5,454 nucleotides of DNA from Kiritimatiellia bacterium (GTDB taxonomy: Bacteria; Verrucomicrobiota; Kiritimatiellia; RFP12; UBA1067). The DNA lies in contig JAQWAM010000129.1 in NCBI GenBank assembly GCA_028707675.1, positions 1 through 5,454 on the forward strand, given 5' to 3'. Made by a program: the position numbers and the translations under genes. Positions 1-4,540 of the stretch are shown here, piece after piece. The notes beneath the pieces were generated by a model. The model made no database searches. It had not been told where the DNA came from and saw only the letters and a list, made by a program, of their open reading frames with translations. How positions within the stretch are numbered: the first letter of the stretch is position 1; every line of letters starts with the position of its first letter.

Positions 1-827
1 ACATGTCGGAATACATGGAGAAGTTCACCGTATCGAGGCTGGTTGGTTCGCCGCCCGGCTATATCGGACATGAGGAGGGAGGCCAGCTCACCGAGAGGGT
101 GCGTCGGCGCCCCTACAGCGTGGTGTTGTTCGACGAGGTCGAGAAGGCCCACCCGGATGTCATGAACATGCTGCTGCAGATACTGGAAGAGGGTCGCCTG
201 ACCGACAGCTTGGGACGGCAGATAGATTTCCGCAACACGGTGGTGATTCTGACGTCTAACCTCGGGTACGATCACGAGCGTCAGGGGCAGGGGCTGGGCT
301 TCGCGCGCGAGACCTCGGCGGAGGACTACGGCCGGCTGCGCGAGCGCATGCTGAACGCGGCCAAACAGGTGTTCAAGCCTGAGCTGCTCAACCGTTTTGA
401 CGAGGTGATTGTTTTCCGGAAGATCAGCAAAGCCGACGTGGTAAAGATACTCGATCTGGAGATGGCGGTGGTGCGCGGCCGTCTTGAGGCCAAGGAGATG
501 TCTCTGGAACTGTCGGAAGAGGCTGTTGACCTGCTGGTGGCCAAGGGATATGACCCCGCTCACGGTGCAAGGCCTTTGCGCCGCGCGGTGGAGCGCGTTC
601 TGGAAGACCCGCTGGCCGAAGAGCTGCTGCGGGGAGTGCTGACGAAAGGAGTGGTGGAGATCGGAGTCGCCGCCGACAAGCAGAGCCTGAGTTTCAGGAT
701 GAGGGACGAGCTGCCGCTGCGCTCGACCGGATCGCAGTCGGATAAACCGAAAACCGAGGCAAAGAAACAAAAAACCGTCAAGAAACGCGCGGCGCGCAAA
801 CCCAAGGCGGCTGACAGCAAGCCGTGA
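1..827 (+). CDS. clpC: ATP-dependent Clp protease ATP-binding subunit ClpC, C-terminal part (5' end outside window)
   Basis: This is the second AAA+ module of a Hsp100 unfoldase, which unfolds proteins in the cytoplasm and feeds them to ClpP. The frame is already open at the left edge; the ATG at position 3 is an internal Met of the conserved MSEYMEK stretch, so it is not the start. Counting from that Met, visible elements are the pore loop GYIGHEEGG (19-27), Walker B VVLFDE (40-45), sensor-1 TSN (84-86), an arginine-finger NR (130-131) and sensor-2 GARPLRR (188-194). LGF at 98-100 sits where ClpC carries its VGF ClpP-docking loop, favouring ClpC over ClpB, which lacks this loop. The last ~34 residues (241-274) form a Lys/Arg-rich low-complexity tail longer than usual for ClpC. 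The dCMP deaminase gene follows 53 bases later on the same strand. The Walker A and N-terminal domain lie upstream of the window. Confidence 0.92.
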   Translation, partial: MSEYMEKFTVSRLVGSPPGYIGHEEGGQLTERVRRRPYSVVLFDEVEKAHPDVMNMLLQILEEGRLTDSLGRQIDFRNTVVILTSNLGYDHERQGQGLGFARETSAEDYGRLRERMLNAAKQVFKPELLNRFDEVIVFRKISKADVVKILDLEMAVVRGRLEAKEMSLELSEEAVDLLVAKGYDPAHGARPLRRAVERVLEDPLAEELLRGVLTKGVVEIGVAADKQSLSFRMRDELPLRSTGSQSDKPKTEAKKQKTVKKRAARKPKAADSKP

Positions 828-836
828 ACGGTGATA

Positions 837-862
837 GTGCGTGAGTATGCGGGTGCGTGCGG
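837..862 (+). repeat. GT-rich spacer tract, copy 1
   Basis: A 26-base tract of alternating GT/GC/GA steps between clpC and the dCMP deaminase gene. Aligned by eye without gaps, it matches 2060-2085 at 21 of 26 positions; most differences are C/T or A/G. Function unknown. It could be a decayed simple-sequence repeat or a spacer motif shared across the genome. Confidence 0.45.
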
Positions 863-866
863 GGTC

Positions 867-872
867 GGAGGG
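867..872 (+). promoter_or_regulatory. Ribosome binding site for the dCMP deaminase gene
   Basis: GGAGGG lies 8 bases before the ATG at 881. It decides the start: a GTG at 857 in the same frame lies upstream of this site and has no such sequence before it. Confidence 0.7.
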
Positions 873-880
873 ATGTTGTT

Positions 881-1363
881 ATGGCTGGAAAACAAAAAAA
901 AATTGTGGATCCGCGGCCTGACTGGGACACGTATTTCATGGAAATCGCGCGTGTTACCGCCACGCGCGCGAACTGCCTGCGGCGCAAGGTCGCGGCGGTG
1001 GTGGTTTCCGAAAACCGGATCATCTCGACCGGCTATAACGGCACCCCGCGCGGCGTGACCAACTGTTTCGCGGGCGGCTGCCCCCGCTGCGCAGGCACGG
1101 CGCCGTCGGGCTCCAGTCTGGAAGAGTGCATCTGCGTGCATGCCGAACAGAACGCCATCTGCCAGGCGGCTTATTACGGAACGCGCTTGGCCGGGGCGAC
1201 GATTTATGTGACGATAAGCCCCTGCCTGACGTGCGCCAAAATGATCATCAATGCTGGCATCAAAGAAGTGGTATACGGCGGCGATTACGCATTCACCGAG
1301 CAGACCGAAAAACTGCTGAAAGAGGCCGGCGTAAAATGCAGGCGCTACGCGCCGAAAAAATAA
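881..1363 (+). CDS. Deoxycytidylate (dCMP) deaminase, ComEB type
   Basis: A 160-residue cytoplasmic zinc enzyme predicted to deaminate dCMP to dUMP, supplying the precursor for thymidylate synthesis. The start is the ATG at 881, with a good ribosome binding site; an upstream GTG at 857 would add eight residues and is less likely. Catalytic signatures are HAEQNA (H87, E89: zinc ligand and proton shuttle) and PCLTC (C115, C118: zinc ligands). The family pattern N-terminal to this is also present: PDWDTYFM (13-20), TRANCLRRKV (28-37), STGYNGTP (49-56) and a cysteine cluster NC...CPRC (C62, C67, C70), which in some relatives binds a second, structural zinc. Length is normal for bacterial dCMP deaminases. 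It probably shares a transcript with clpC. Its 3' end faces the membrane-protein gene with 8 bases between stop codons. The deaminase fold is certain; dCMP rather than another nucleotide substrate rests on family resemblance. Confidence 0.92.
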   Translation: MAGKQKKIVDPRPDWDTYFMEIARVTATRANCLRRKVAAVVVSENRIISTGYNGTPRGVTNCFAGGCPRCAGTAPSGSSLEECICVHAEQNAICQAAYYGTRLAGATIYVTISPCLTCAKMIINAGIKEVVYGGDYAFTEQTEKLLKEAGVKCRRYAPKK

Positions 1364-1371
1364 GACGTGGC

Positions 1372-1914
1372 CTAGCGCAAGACTGTCGCGCCCAGCGCGA
1401 TCAGCAGCAGGCCCAGCAGGGCGTGTGTGGCGCCAGCCATCCGGAAGACGACCGGGCGCCGGCCGAGCCAGTCTATGGCCTGCCGCATTTTCCAGGGGTA
1501 GAGCAGCAGGATCATGCCTTTGACGATGCAAATGTAAGCAAACGTCACCAGCGCCAGGCGCCACGGCGAAGCGTGGACGCGCGCGACGTGCAGCAGCTCG
1601 TAGGGAAACAGCGTGAGTATGGCGCCGATGGCGCGGCAGGCCAGCAGGTTGTCGAGCCAGAGCCATGTCAGCGGGATGCAGGCCAGCACTGCGAAGGGGA
1701 TGTACTTTTGGAACGGGGCCAGCAGGTCCAGACCCATGGTCATGAGCGCCACGCCCGCCCATATCCAGGCTACAGCGCTCAGAACGTAGCCCGCGGCCTT
1801 GTTTCTTGGCAGCGCCTTGTAAACGGCGGCCATGCGCGCGGGCGCGGCAGTGATCGAGACGCCCGGCAGCAGGCAGACGATTCCCAGCAGATAACTCCAG
1901 CAATGAAGAGACAT
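1372..1914 (-). CDS. Uncharacterised multi-pass membrane protein, 180 residues
   Basis: I do not recognise a characterised family. The protein is dominated by hydrophobic segments at roughly residues 5-25, 42-62, 72-95, 118-139 and 157-178, so about five to six membrane spans. Between spans it carries short basic loops, e.g. residues 27-39 and the segment PWKMRQAIDWLGRRP (140-154). The C-terminal ~55 residues (span, LYPWKMR, short loop, second span ending in ALGATVLR) loosely recall the small two-span DUF2065/YjeT proteins, but this is an impression. No cysteine pair, catalytic motif or cleavable signal peptide is evident. The start ATG (1912-1914) has GGAG six bases upstream on the minus strand, supporting a real gene. 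It ends in TAG and converges on the dCMP deaminase gene. Codon use and G+C look like the neighbours, arguing against recent transfer. Confidence 0.72.
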   Translation of the reverse strand: MSLHCWSYLLGIVCLLPGVSITAAPARMAAVYKALPRNKAAGYVLSAVAWIWAGVALMTMGLDLLAPFQKYIPFAVLACIPLTWLWLDNLLACRAIGAILTLFPYELLHVARVHASPWRLALVTFAYICIVKGMILLLYPWKMRQAIDWLGRRPVVFRMAGATHALLGLLLIALGATVLR

Positions 1915-1968
1915 ACTTTACTCCGTAAAATGACAGACGTCATTAAATCAAATCGGCGGCTTGAGATA

Positions 1969-1996
1969 AAGGCGTTTCGGAAAACGCCTTGTTTTT
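1969..1996 (+). terminator. Rho-independent terminator-like hairpin, rightward
   Basis: AAGGCGTTT (1969-1977) pairs perfectly with AAACGCCTT (1982-1990) around a four-base loop, and GTTTTT follows immediately on the plus strand. On the minus strand the hairpin is followed by TATCTC, so rightward termination is favoured. It lies beyond the leftward membrane-protein gene, so it could stop rightward read-through from the clpC-deaminase transcript before the ABC gene. Alternatively it is a leader hairpin in the 5' UTR of the leftward gene. Confidence 0.55.
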
Positions 1997-2059
1997 CCAT
2001 TGTAGTTAAAGGCAAACCAGCCGACCGGGGTTCCGGGCGAAAATGAGAGGGTAACTTCT

Positions 2060-2085
2060 GTGTGTGAGTGTGTGGGTGTGTGAGG
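2060..2085 (+). repeat. GT-rich spacer tract, copy 2
   Basis: An imperfect GT repeat abutting the palindromic element at 2083. It matches the tract at 837-862 at 21 of 26 positions in a gapless alignment by eye. Both lie in intergenic DNA on the plus strand. No protein-coding or RNA role is apparent. Confidence 0.45.
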
Positions 2086-2138
2086 TAGGGACGCATCCCC
2101 GAGGCGTCCGCGGCGGTTTCGGGGAAACCGCCCTACCT
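2083..2138. repeat. Compact three-stem palindromic element (REP/MITE-like)
   Basis: Outer arms AGGTAGGG (2083-2090) and CCCTACCT (2131-2138) are exact reverse complements. Inside are two hairpins: GGACGC (2089-2094) with GCGTCC (2104-2109), and GGCGGTTTC (2112-2120) with GAAACCGCC (2124-2132) around a three-base loop. The arms share a couple of bases with the inner stems, so not all pairs can form at once, but the overall shape is a cloverleaf-like folded unit. Short intergenic palindromes of this build are typical of dispersed REP or MITE-type repeats. There is no T-run after it, so a terminator is unlikely. Only one copy is visible here, so dispersal is inferred. Confidence 0.6.
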
Positions 2139-2178
2139 TCAGTGTGACAAAATGGTGAAGTTATAGGTAAGGCGCTAG

Positions 2179-2207
2179 TTGTATATAGGCAAAAATGATA
2201 GAATACA
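2179..2207 (+). promoter_or_regulatory. Tentative promoter of the ABC ATPase gene
   Basis: TTGTAT (2179-2184) and AATACA (2202-2207) are spaced by 17 bases in an A+T-rich patch upstream of the ATG at 2243. The -10 match is poor; TATAAA at 2212-2217 is an alternative without a good -35. Weak evidence. Confidence 0.25.
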
Positions 2208-2231
2208 CGCATATAAACTTCCTATTTATGC

Positions 2232-2236
2232 AGGGA
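2232..2236 (+). promoter_or_regulatory. Ribosome binding site deciding the ABC ATPase start
   Basis: AGGGA lies six bases before the ATG at 2243. In-frame ATGs at 2195 and 2228 have no such site, and they would add residues upstream of where this family begins. Confidence 0.6.
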
Positions 2237-2242
2237 ACGCAC

Positions 2243-2911
2243 ATGCTCATCAGTGTCGAAAAGATGTTCAAAACCTACAAAATGGGTGACACTGCCGTGC
2301 ACGCGCTGGACGGGGTGTCCTTGGACATCGAAGCGGGCGAGTTCGTTGCGGTGATGGGCGCGTCGGGTTCGGGCAAGAGCACGCTGCTGAATATTCTCGG
2401 CTGCCTAGACAAACCCACCTCGGGACGGTATCTGCTGGACGGGATCGAGGTCAGCCGCATGAGTCGTCCGCAACTGGCGCGCGTGCGCAACCGCAAGCTG
2501 GGCTTCGTCTTCCAGAACTTCAACCTGCTGCCGCGCACCAGCGCTATCGAAAATGTGGAACTTCCGACTTTTTACAACAACCTTCTGTCCGGCAAGCGAC
2601 GTAAAGAGCAGGCTTTGAGGATGCTTGGGCGGGTGGGGCTGGGCGACCGGACGCACCACACGCCCGCCCAGCTTTCCGGCGGCCAGCAGCAGCGCGTGGC
2701 CATAGCCCGCGCGCTGATGAACAATCCGCCGGTGATTCTGGCGGACGAGCCCACCGGCAACCTCGACACCCGCTCGTCCGTCGAGATTATGGAGCTTTTC
2801 AAGGAACTCAACCGCGAGGGCATCACCATCGTGATGGTCACGCACGAGGAAGACATCGCGGAATGCGCCCGCCGCCGCGTCGTCATGCGCGACGGGAAGA
2901 TCGTCACCTGA
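2243..2911 (+). CDS. MacB/LolD-type ABC transporter ATP-binding protein
   Basis: A complete 222-residue ABC ATPase that would energise a type VII (MacB/FtsX-fold) transporter at the inner membrane. Such systems export macrolides, peptides or lipoproteins, or act as mechanotransducers. All nucleotide-binding motifs are intact: Walker A GASGSGKST (39-47), Q-loop Q91 in FVFQNFNLLP, signature LSGGQQQR (144-151), Walker B VILADEP (164-170), D-loop GNLD (172-175) and H-loop H201 in MVTHE. LPRTSAIENVELP is characteristic of the MacB/LolD branch. The start at 2243 is preferred for its ribosome binding site and normal family length. Its natural partner permease begins only at 3863, about 950 bases downstream, separated by a toxin-antitoxin pair and a gene remnant, whereas ATPase and permease genes are normally adjacent. 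No membrane-fusion protein gene is present nearby. The substrate cannot be told. Confidence 0.93.
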   Translation: MLISVEKMFKTYKMGDTAVHALDGVSLDIEAGEFVAVMGASGSGKSTLLNILGCLDKPTSGRYLLDGIEVSRMSRPQLARVRNRKLGFVFQNFNLLPRTSAIENVELPTFYNNLLSGKRRKEQALRMLGRVGLGDRTHHTPAQLSGGQQQRVAIARALMNNPPVILADEPTGNLDTRSSVEIMELFKELNREGITIVMVTHEEDIAECARRRVVMRDGKIVT

Positions 2912-2912
2912 C

Positions 2913-2943
2913 TCGACATGTCCACATAATATGTGATAACATA
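2913..2943 (+). promoter_or_regulatory. Promoter/operator of the vapBC-like pair with overlapping palindromes
   Basis: TCGACA (2913-2918) and GATAAC (2935-2940), 16 bases apart with a TG one base before the -10, make a plausible extended -10 promoter. Covering it are the perfect palindrome CACATAATATGTG (2923-2935) and, sharing its right half, TATGT-GATA-ACATA (2930-2943). Three ACATA/TATGT half-sites over a promoter are what is expected for autoregulation by a ribbon-helix-helix antitoxin; binding itself is inferred. Confidence 0.5.
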
Positions 2944-2957
2944 TAGACGTACTCTAC

Positions 2958-2963
2958 AAAGGA
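2958..2963 (+). promoter_or_regulatory. Ribosome binding site of the antitoxin gene
   Basis: AAAGGA sits seven bases before the ATG at 2971. Confidence 0.6.
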
Positions 2964-2970
2964 ATCCGAC

Positions 2971-3207
2971 ATGGCTAATCTAACGCTTTCAATTGATGAT
3001 CGATTATTACGTTCGGCACGACTTGCCGCGCAAGAGCGCGAAACGACGCTAACGGGCCTCGTACGTGATTTCCTCTCCCAATTCGCGGACGAGCAGGCGC
3101 ATAAAAACGCTGTTCTGGCAGGCGAACTTGAACATTGTTTCAAGAAAAACACTGTGAGAATCGGTAATCGGACATGGACGCGGGAGGATTTGCATGAGCG
3201 TCGCTGA
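2971..3207 (+). CDS. VapB-like ribbon-helix-helix antitoxin
   Basis: A 78-residue protein whose N-terminal half reads as a ribbon-helix-helix DNA-binding fold: a short strand NLTLSID (3-9), helix DRLLRSARLAAQERE (9-23), turn, then helix LTGLVRDFLSQFAD (27-40). The C-terminal part, ending GNRTWTREDLHERR, matches the tail seen in antitoxins of this type and should wrap the toxin to block its active site. It should bind the palindromes just upstream and repress its own promoter, tightly when complexed with toxin. The last 14 bases overlap the toxin gene, so translation is coupled. Over 2971-3180 the G+C is about 50% by hand count against about 72% over 2641-2760 in the ABC ATPase gene, suggesting horizontal acquisition. 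Confidence 0.85.
   Translation: MANLTLSIDDRLLRSARLAAQERETTLTGLVRDFLSQFADEQAHKNAVLAGELEHCFKKNTVRIGNRTWTREDLHERR
3182..3188 (+). promoter_or_regulatory. Ribosome binding site of the PIN toxin gene, inside the antitoxin gene
   Basis: GGGAGGA lies within the antitoxin coding sequence, five bases before the toxin ATG at 3194, supporting the overlapping start. Confidence 0.6.
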
Positions 3208-3619
3208 GCTGGTCTTCATAGACACAAACATACTTGTTTACGCTCACGACCGTTCCGAGACAATCAAGTGTCCGTTAGCTCGGCAGGTCGTGTTGGATGC
3301 TGTCAGGGCAGGAAACGCTGTGATCTCCGCGCAGGTGCTCGGCGAGTTCTTCACTACGGTCACACGTAAAATCGCAGAACCTCTTTCTCTACTTGCGGCC
3401 CGCCATGAGCTTACGCTGCTCGCGCGGCTCAGAGTCATTCCGCTTGATTCCACGCTAATCTTGCGGGCGATCGACATGATGTCTCTCCATCAGACCAGTT
3501 ACTGGGATGCTCTGATCCTTTCCGCCGCCGAACTTGCGGGCGTAAAGACACTGCTCAGCGAAGACTTCAATGCCGGCCAGAATTACGGCGGCATCCGCGT
3601 CGTAAACCCGTTCGCGTGA
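3194..3619 (+). CDS. VapC-like PIN-domain ribonuclease toxin
   Basis: A complete 141-residue PIN domain. The acidic residues that hold the catalytic metal are all present: D10 in FIDTNILVYAHD, E51 in VLGEFF, D105 in SYWDALIL and D124 in LLSEDF. This predicts an active Mg/Mn-dependent RNase that, in characterised VapC toxins, cuts tRNA or rRNA when freed from its antitoxin; the target here is unknown. The gene overlaps the antitoxin gene by 14 bases, the usual arrangement in this family. The stop TGA (3617-3619) overlaps a GTG (3616-3618) that opens the following remnant. As the intact module sits between ATPase and permease genes of a transporter, it appears to be an insertion. Confidence 0.88.
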   Translation: MSVAELVFIDTNILVYAHDRSETIKCPLARQVVLDAVRAGNAVISAQVLGEFFTTVTRKIAEPLSLLAARHELTLLARLRVIPLDSTLILRAIDMMSLHQTSYWDALILSAAELAGVKTLLSEDFNAGQNYGGIRVVNPFA

Positions 3620-3862
3620 CGCTCGACTTCGATACCAACGATCACAACGGCATCCGCCAGATTGACACCATCGACTGGCTGCTAGGAAAAAAGGTCCCCG
3701 TGTCCAACTTACAGAAACTGTGGTTCGATGATCTTACGGCGAAACGCCGGTGCCCGCACCGTCCGGTTCACGCTGACGCACGAATCGATCGAGTTCGAGC
3801 ATGACGGCAATCGTCTGTTTTCGGTAACATCCGTGTCAAACATCAAGGGACGTTTTAGGCCG
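3616..3862 (+). pseudogene. Frameshifted remnant resembling the N-terminus of an HSP90-like (HATPase) protein
   Basis: Two reading frames together look like one protein start. The first frame, from the GTG at 3616, gives DFDTNDHNGIRQIDTIDWLL and on to QKLWFDDL. The second frame, from about 3728-3743, gives NAGARTVRFTLTHESIEFEHDG and then TSVSNIKGR. The NA-GA-TVRFTL-IEFEHDG pattern recalls the N-box and following strands of GHKL/HSP90-like ATPases of the sacsin/DUF3883 sort, which read roughly ENADDAGA. A shift of one base (net) between the halves and the absence of any G-box or downstream domain mean it cannot make a working ATPase. The second frame stays open into the permease, so a fused N-terminal extension is possible. 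G+C is about 52% over 3621-3720. Family assignment is from memory of the motif and uncertain. Confidence 0.45.
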
Positions 3863-4540
3863 ATGAACTTTTTCATCATAATCAAAGTGGCGTTGCGGGC
3901 GCTGGCGCGCAACAAGACGCGGTCGCTGCTGACCGCGCTGGGGATCATCGTGGGCATCGCGGCGGTGATCGCCGTGGTGGCGATCGGGCAGGGCGCGACC
4001 ACGATGATGATGAACGAGATCAACGGCATCGGCAACAACCTGATAATGGTCTTTCCGGGCAGCCGCACACAGGGCGGCGTCCACGCGGGCTCGGGCGCCA
4101 GCCAGACCCTCACGGCGGAAGACGGCGAGGCCATCGCGCGCGACCTGCCGCATCTGGTCAACGCGGTCTCCCCGATGGTGCGCACGGGGTCGCAGATCAT
4201 CTATCATCAGAACAACTGGTTCACGCAGATTCAGGGGGTCTCGATCGATTATCCGAATGTTCGCGGCTGGGAAGTCGCGGAGGGGGTGTTCTTTACGGCG
4301 GCGGACCAGCGGGCCGGGGCGCGGGTGTGCGTGGTCGGTCAGAGCGTCGTGGACAATCTGATCCCCGAAGGCAATCCGGTCGGCAAGAGCATCCGGATCC
4401 GCAACATGCCGTTCCGTGTGCTGGGCGTCATGTCGCGCAAGGGCAGCAATTCGATGGGGCAGGATCAGGATGACGTTATCCTCGCGCCCTTCACCACAGT
4501 CAAACGCGTCTTGCAGAATTCGATCTTCAATAACGTCTAG
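3863..4540 (+). CDS. MacB-type ABC permease, N-terminal half (ends at in-frame TAG)
   Basis: This encodes 225 residues: a short cytoplasmic lead ALRALARNKTRSLLTALGI (10-28), the first membrane helix (about 21-43, LLTALGIIVGIAAVIAVVAIG) and most of the periplasmic MacB_PCD domain, including GIGNNLIMVFPGS, VVGQSV and FRVLGVM. The usual family protein continues through about 400 residues with three more helices, but here TAG at 4538-4540 stops it. The downstream frame continues unbroken with the missing part, and the two pieces plus one codon total 408 residues, normal for this permease. The start at 3863 (MNFFII) is chosen by family alignment; only a weak AGG at 3857-3859 precedes it, so translation may be poor or may enter from the upstream remnant frame, open since 3728. 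It was probably once directly behind the ATPase gene at 2243. Confidence 0.8.
   Translation: MNFFIIIKVALRALARNKTRSLLTALGIIVGIAAVIAVVAIGQGATTMMMNEINGIGNNLIMVFPGSRTQGGVHAGSGASQTLTAEDGEAIARDLPHLVNAVSPMVRTGSQIIYHQNNWFTQIQGVSIDYPNVRGWEVAEGVFFTAADQRAGARVCVVGQSVVDNLIPEGNPVGKSIRIRNMPFRVLGVMSRKGSNSMGQDQDDVILAPFTTVKRVLQNSIFNNV
4538..4540 (+). other. In-frame amber codon splitting the permease
   Basis: TAG interrupts an otherwise continuous permease frame, with ATG directly after it (4541-4543). A single base change from a sense codon such as CAG would explain it. TAG also ends the membrane-protein gene at 1372-1374, so wholesale reassignment of TAG is not suggested. Confidence 0.85.

Larger units (their letters stand above)
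1915..2242. other. Gene-free stretch between divergent membrane-protein and ABC ATPase genes
   Basis: This 328-base stretch lies upstream of both flanking genes, which diverge. No credible coding frame is seen. From left to right it holds the ribosome binding site of the leftward gene, a hairpin with a T-run (1969-1996), an isolated TACAAT on the minus strand (1999-2004) that could be a -10 for the leftward gene but lacks a good -35, a GT-rich tract (2060-2085), a three-stem palindromic element (2083-2138) and an A+T-rich probable promoter zone before the ABC gene. TAACTTC at 2052-2058 and its exact reverse complement at 2157-2163 bracket the GT tract plus palindromic element. Confidence 0.55.

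Noticed and set aside
857..880. GTG start at 857 for the dCMP deaminase
   Set aside because: The GGAGGG site lies downstream of it and the eight added residues do not belong to the family; ATG at 881 is better.
1341..1360. GGCGC-TAC-GCGCC hairpin at the end of the deaminase gene as a terminator
   Set aside because: It is followed by A residues on the plus strand; on the minus strand the T-run comes before, not after, the stem, so it fits neither direction.
560..1903. 447-codon open frame on the minus strand
   Set aside because: It overlaps the well-supported clpC and dCMP deaminase genes antisense and the membrane-protein gene in another frame. The translation is low-complexity, Arg/Ala/His-rich and has no family motif; it is a by-product of high G+C.
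1931..1942. TGAC-AGAC-GTCA as a regulator site upstream of the membrane-protein gene
   Set aside because: Four-base arms are too short to separate from chance and no known operator is recognised.
1126..2046. 306-codon open frame on the plus strand
   Set aside because: It starts inside the deaminase gene in another frame and runs antisense through the membrane-protein gene; Gln/Arg/His-rich composition is typical of a shadow frame.
2195..2242. Upstream ATG starts (2195, 2228) for the ABC ATPase
   Set aside because: They lack a ribosome binding site, and the extra residues precede the normal family N-terminus; 2195 also overlaps the tentative promoter.
2912..3627. CTCGAC at 2912-2917 and 3622-3627 as a target-site duplication around vapBC
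   Set aside because: Six bases is short enough to be chance in this composition, the surrounding bases do not extend the match cleanly, and no integrase or transposase is present.
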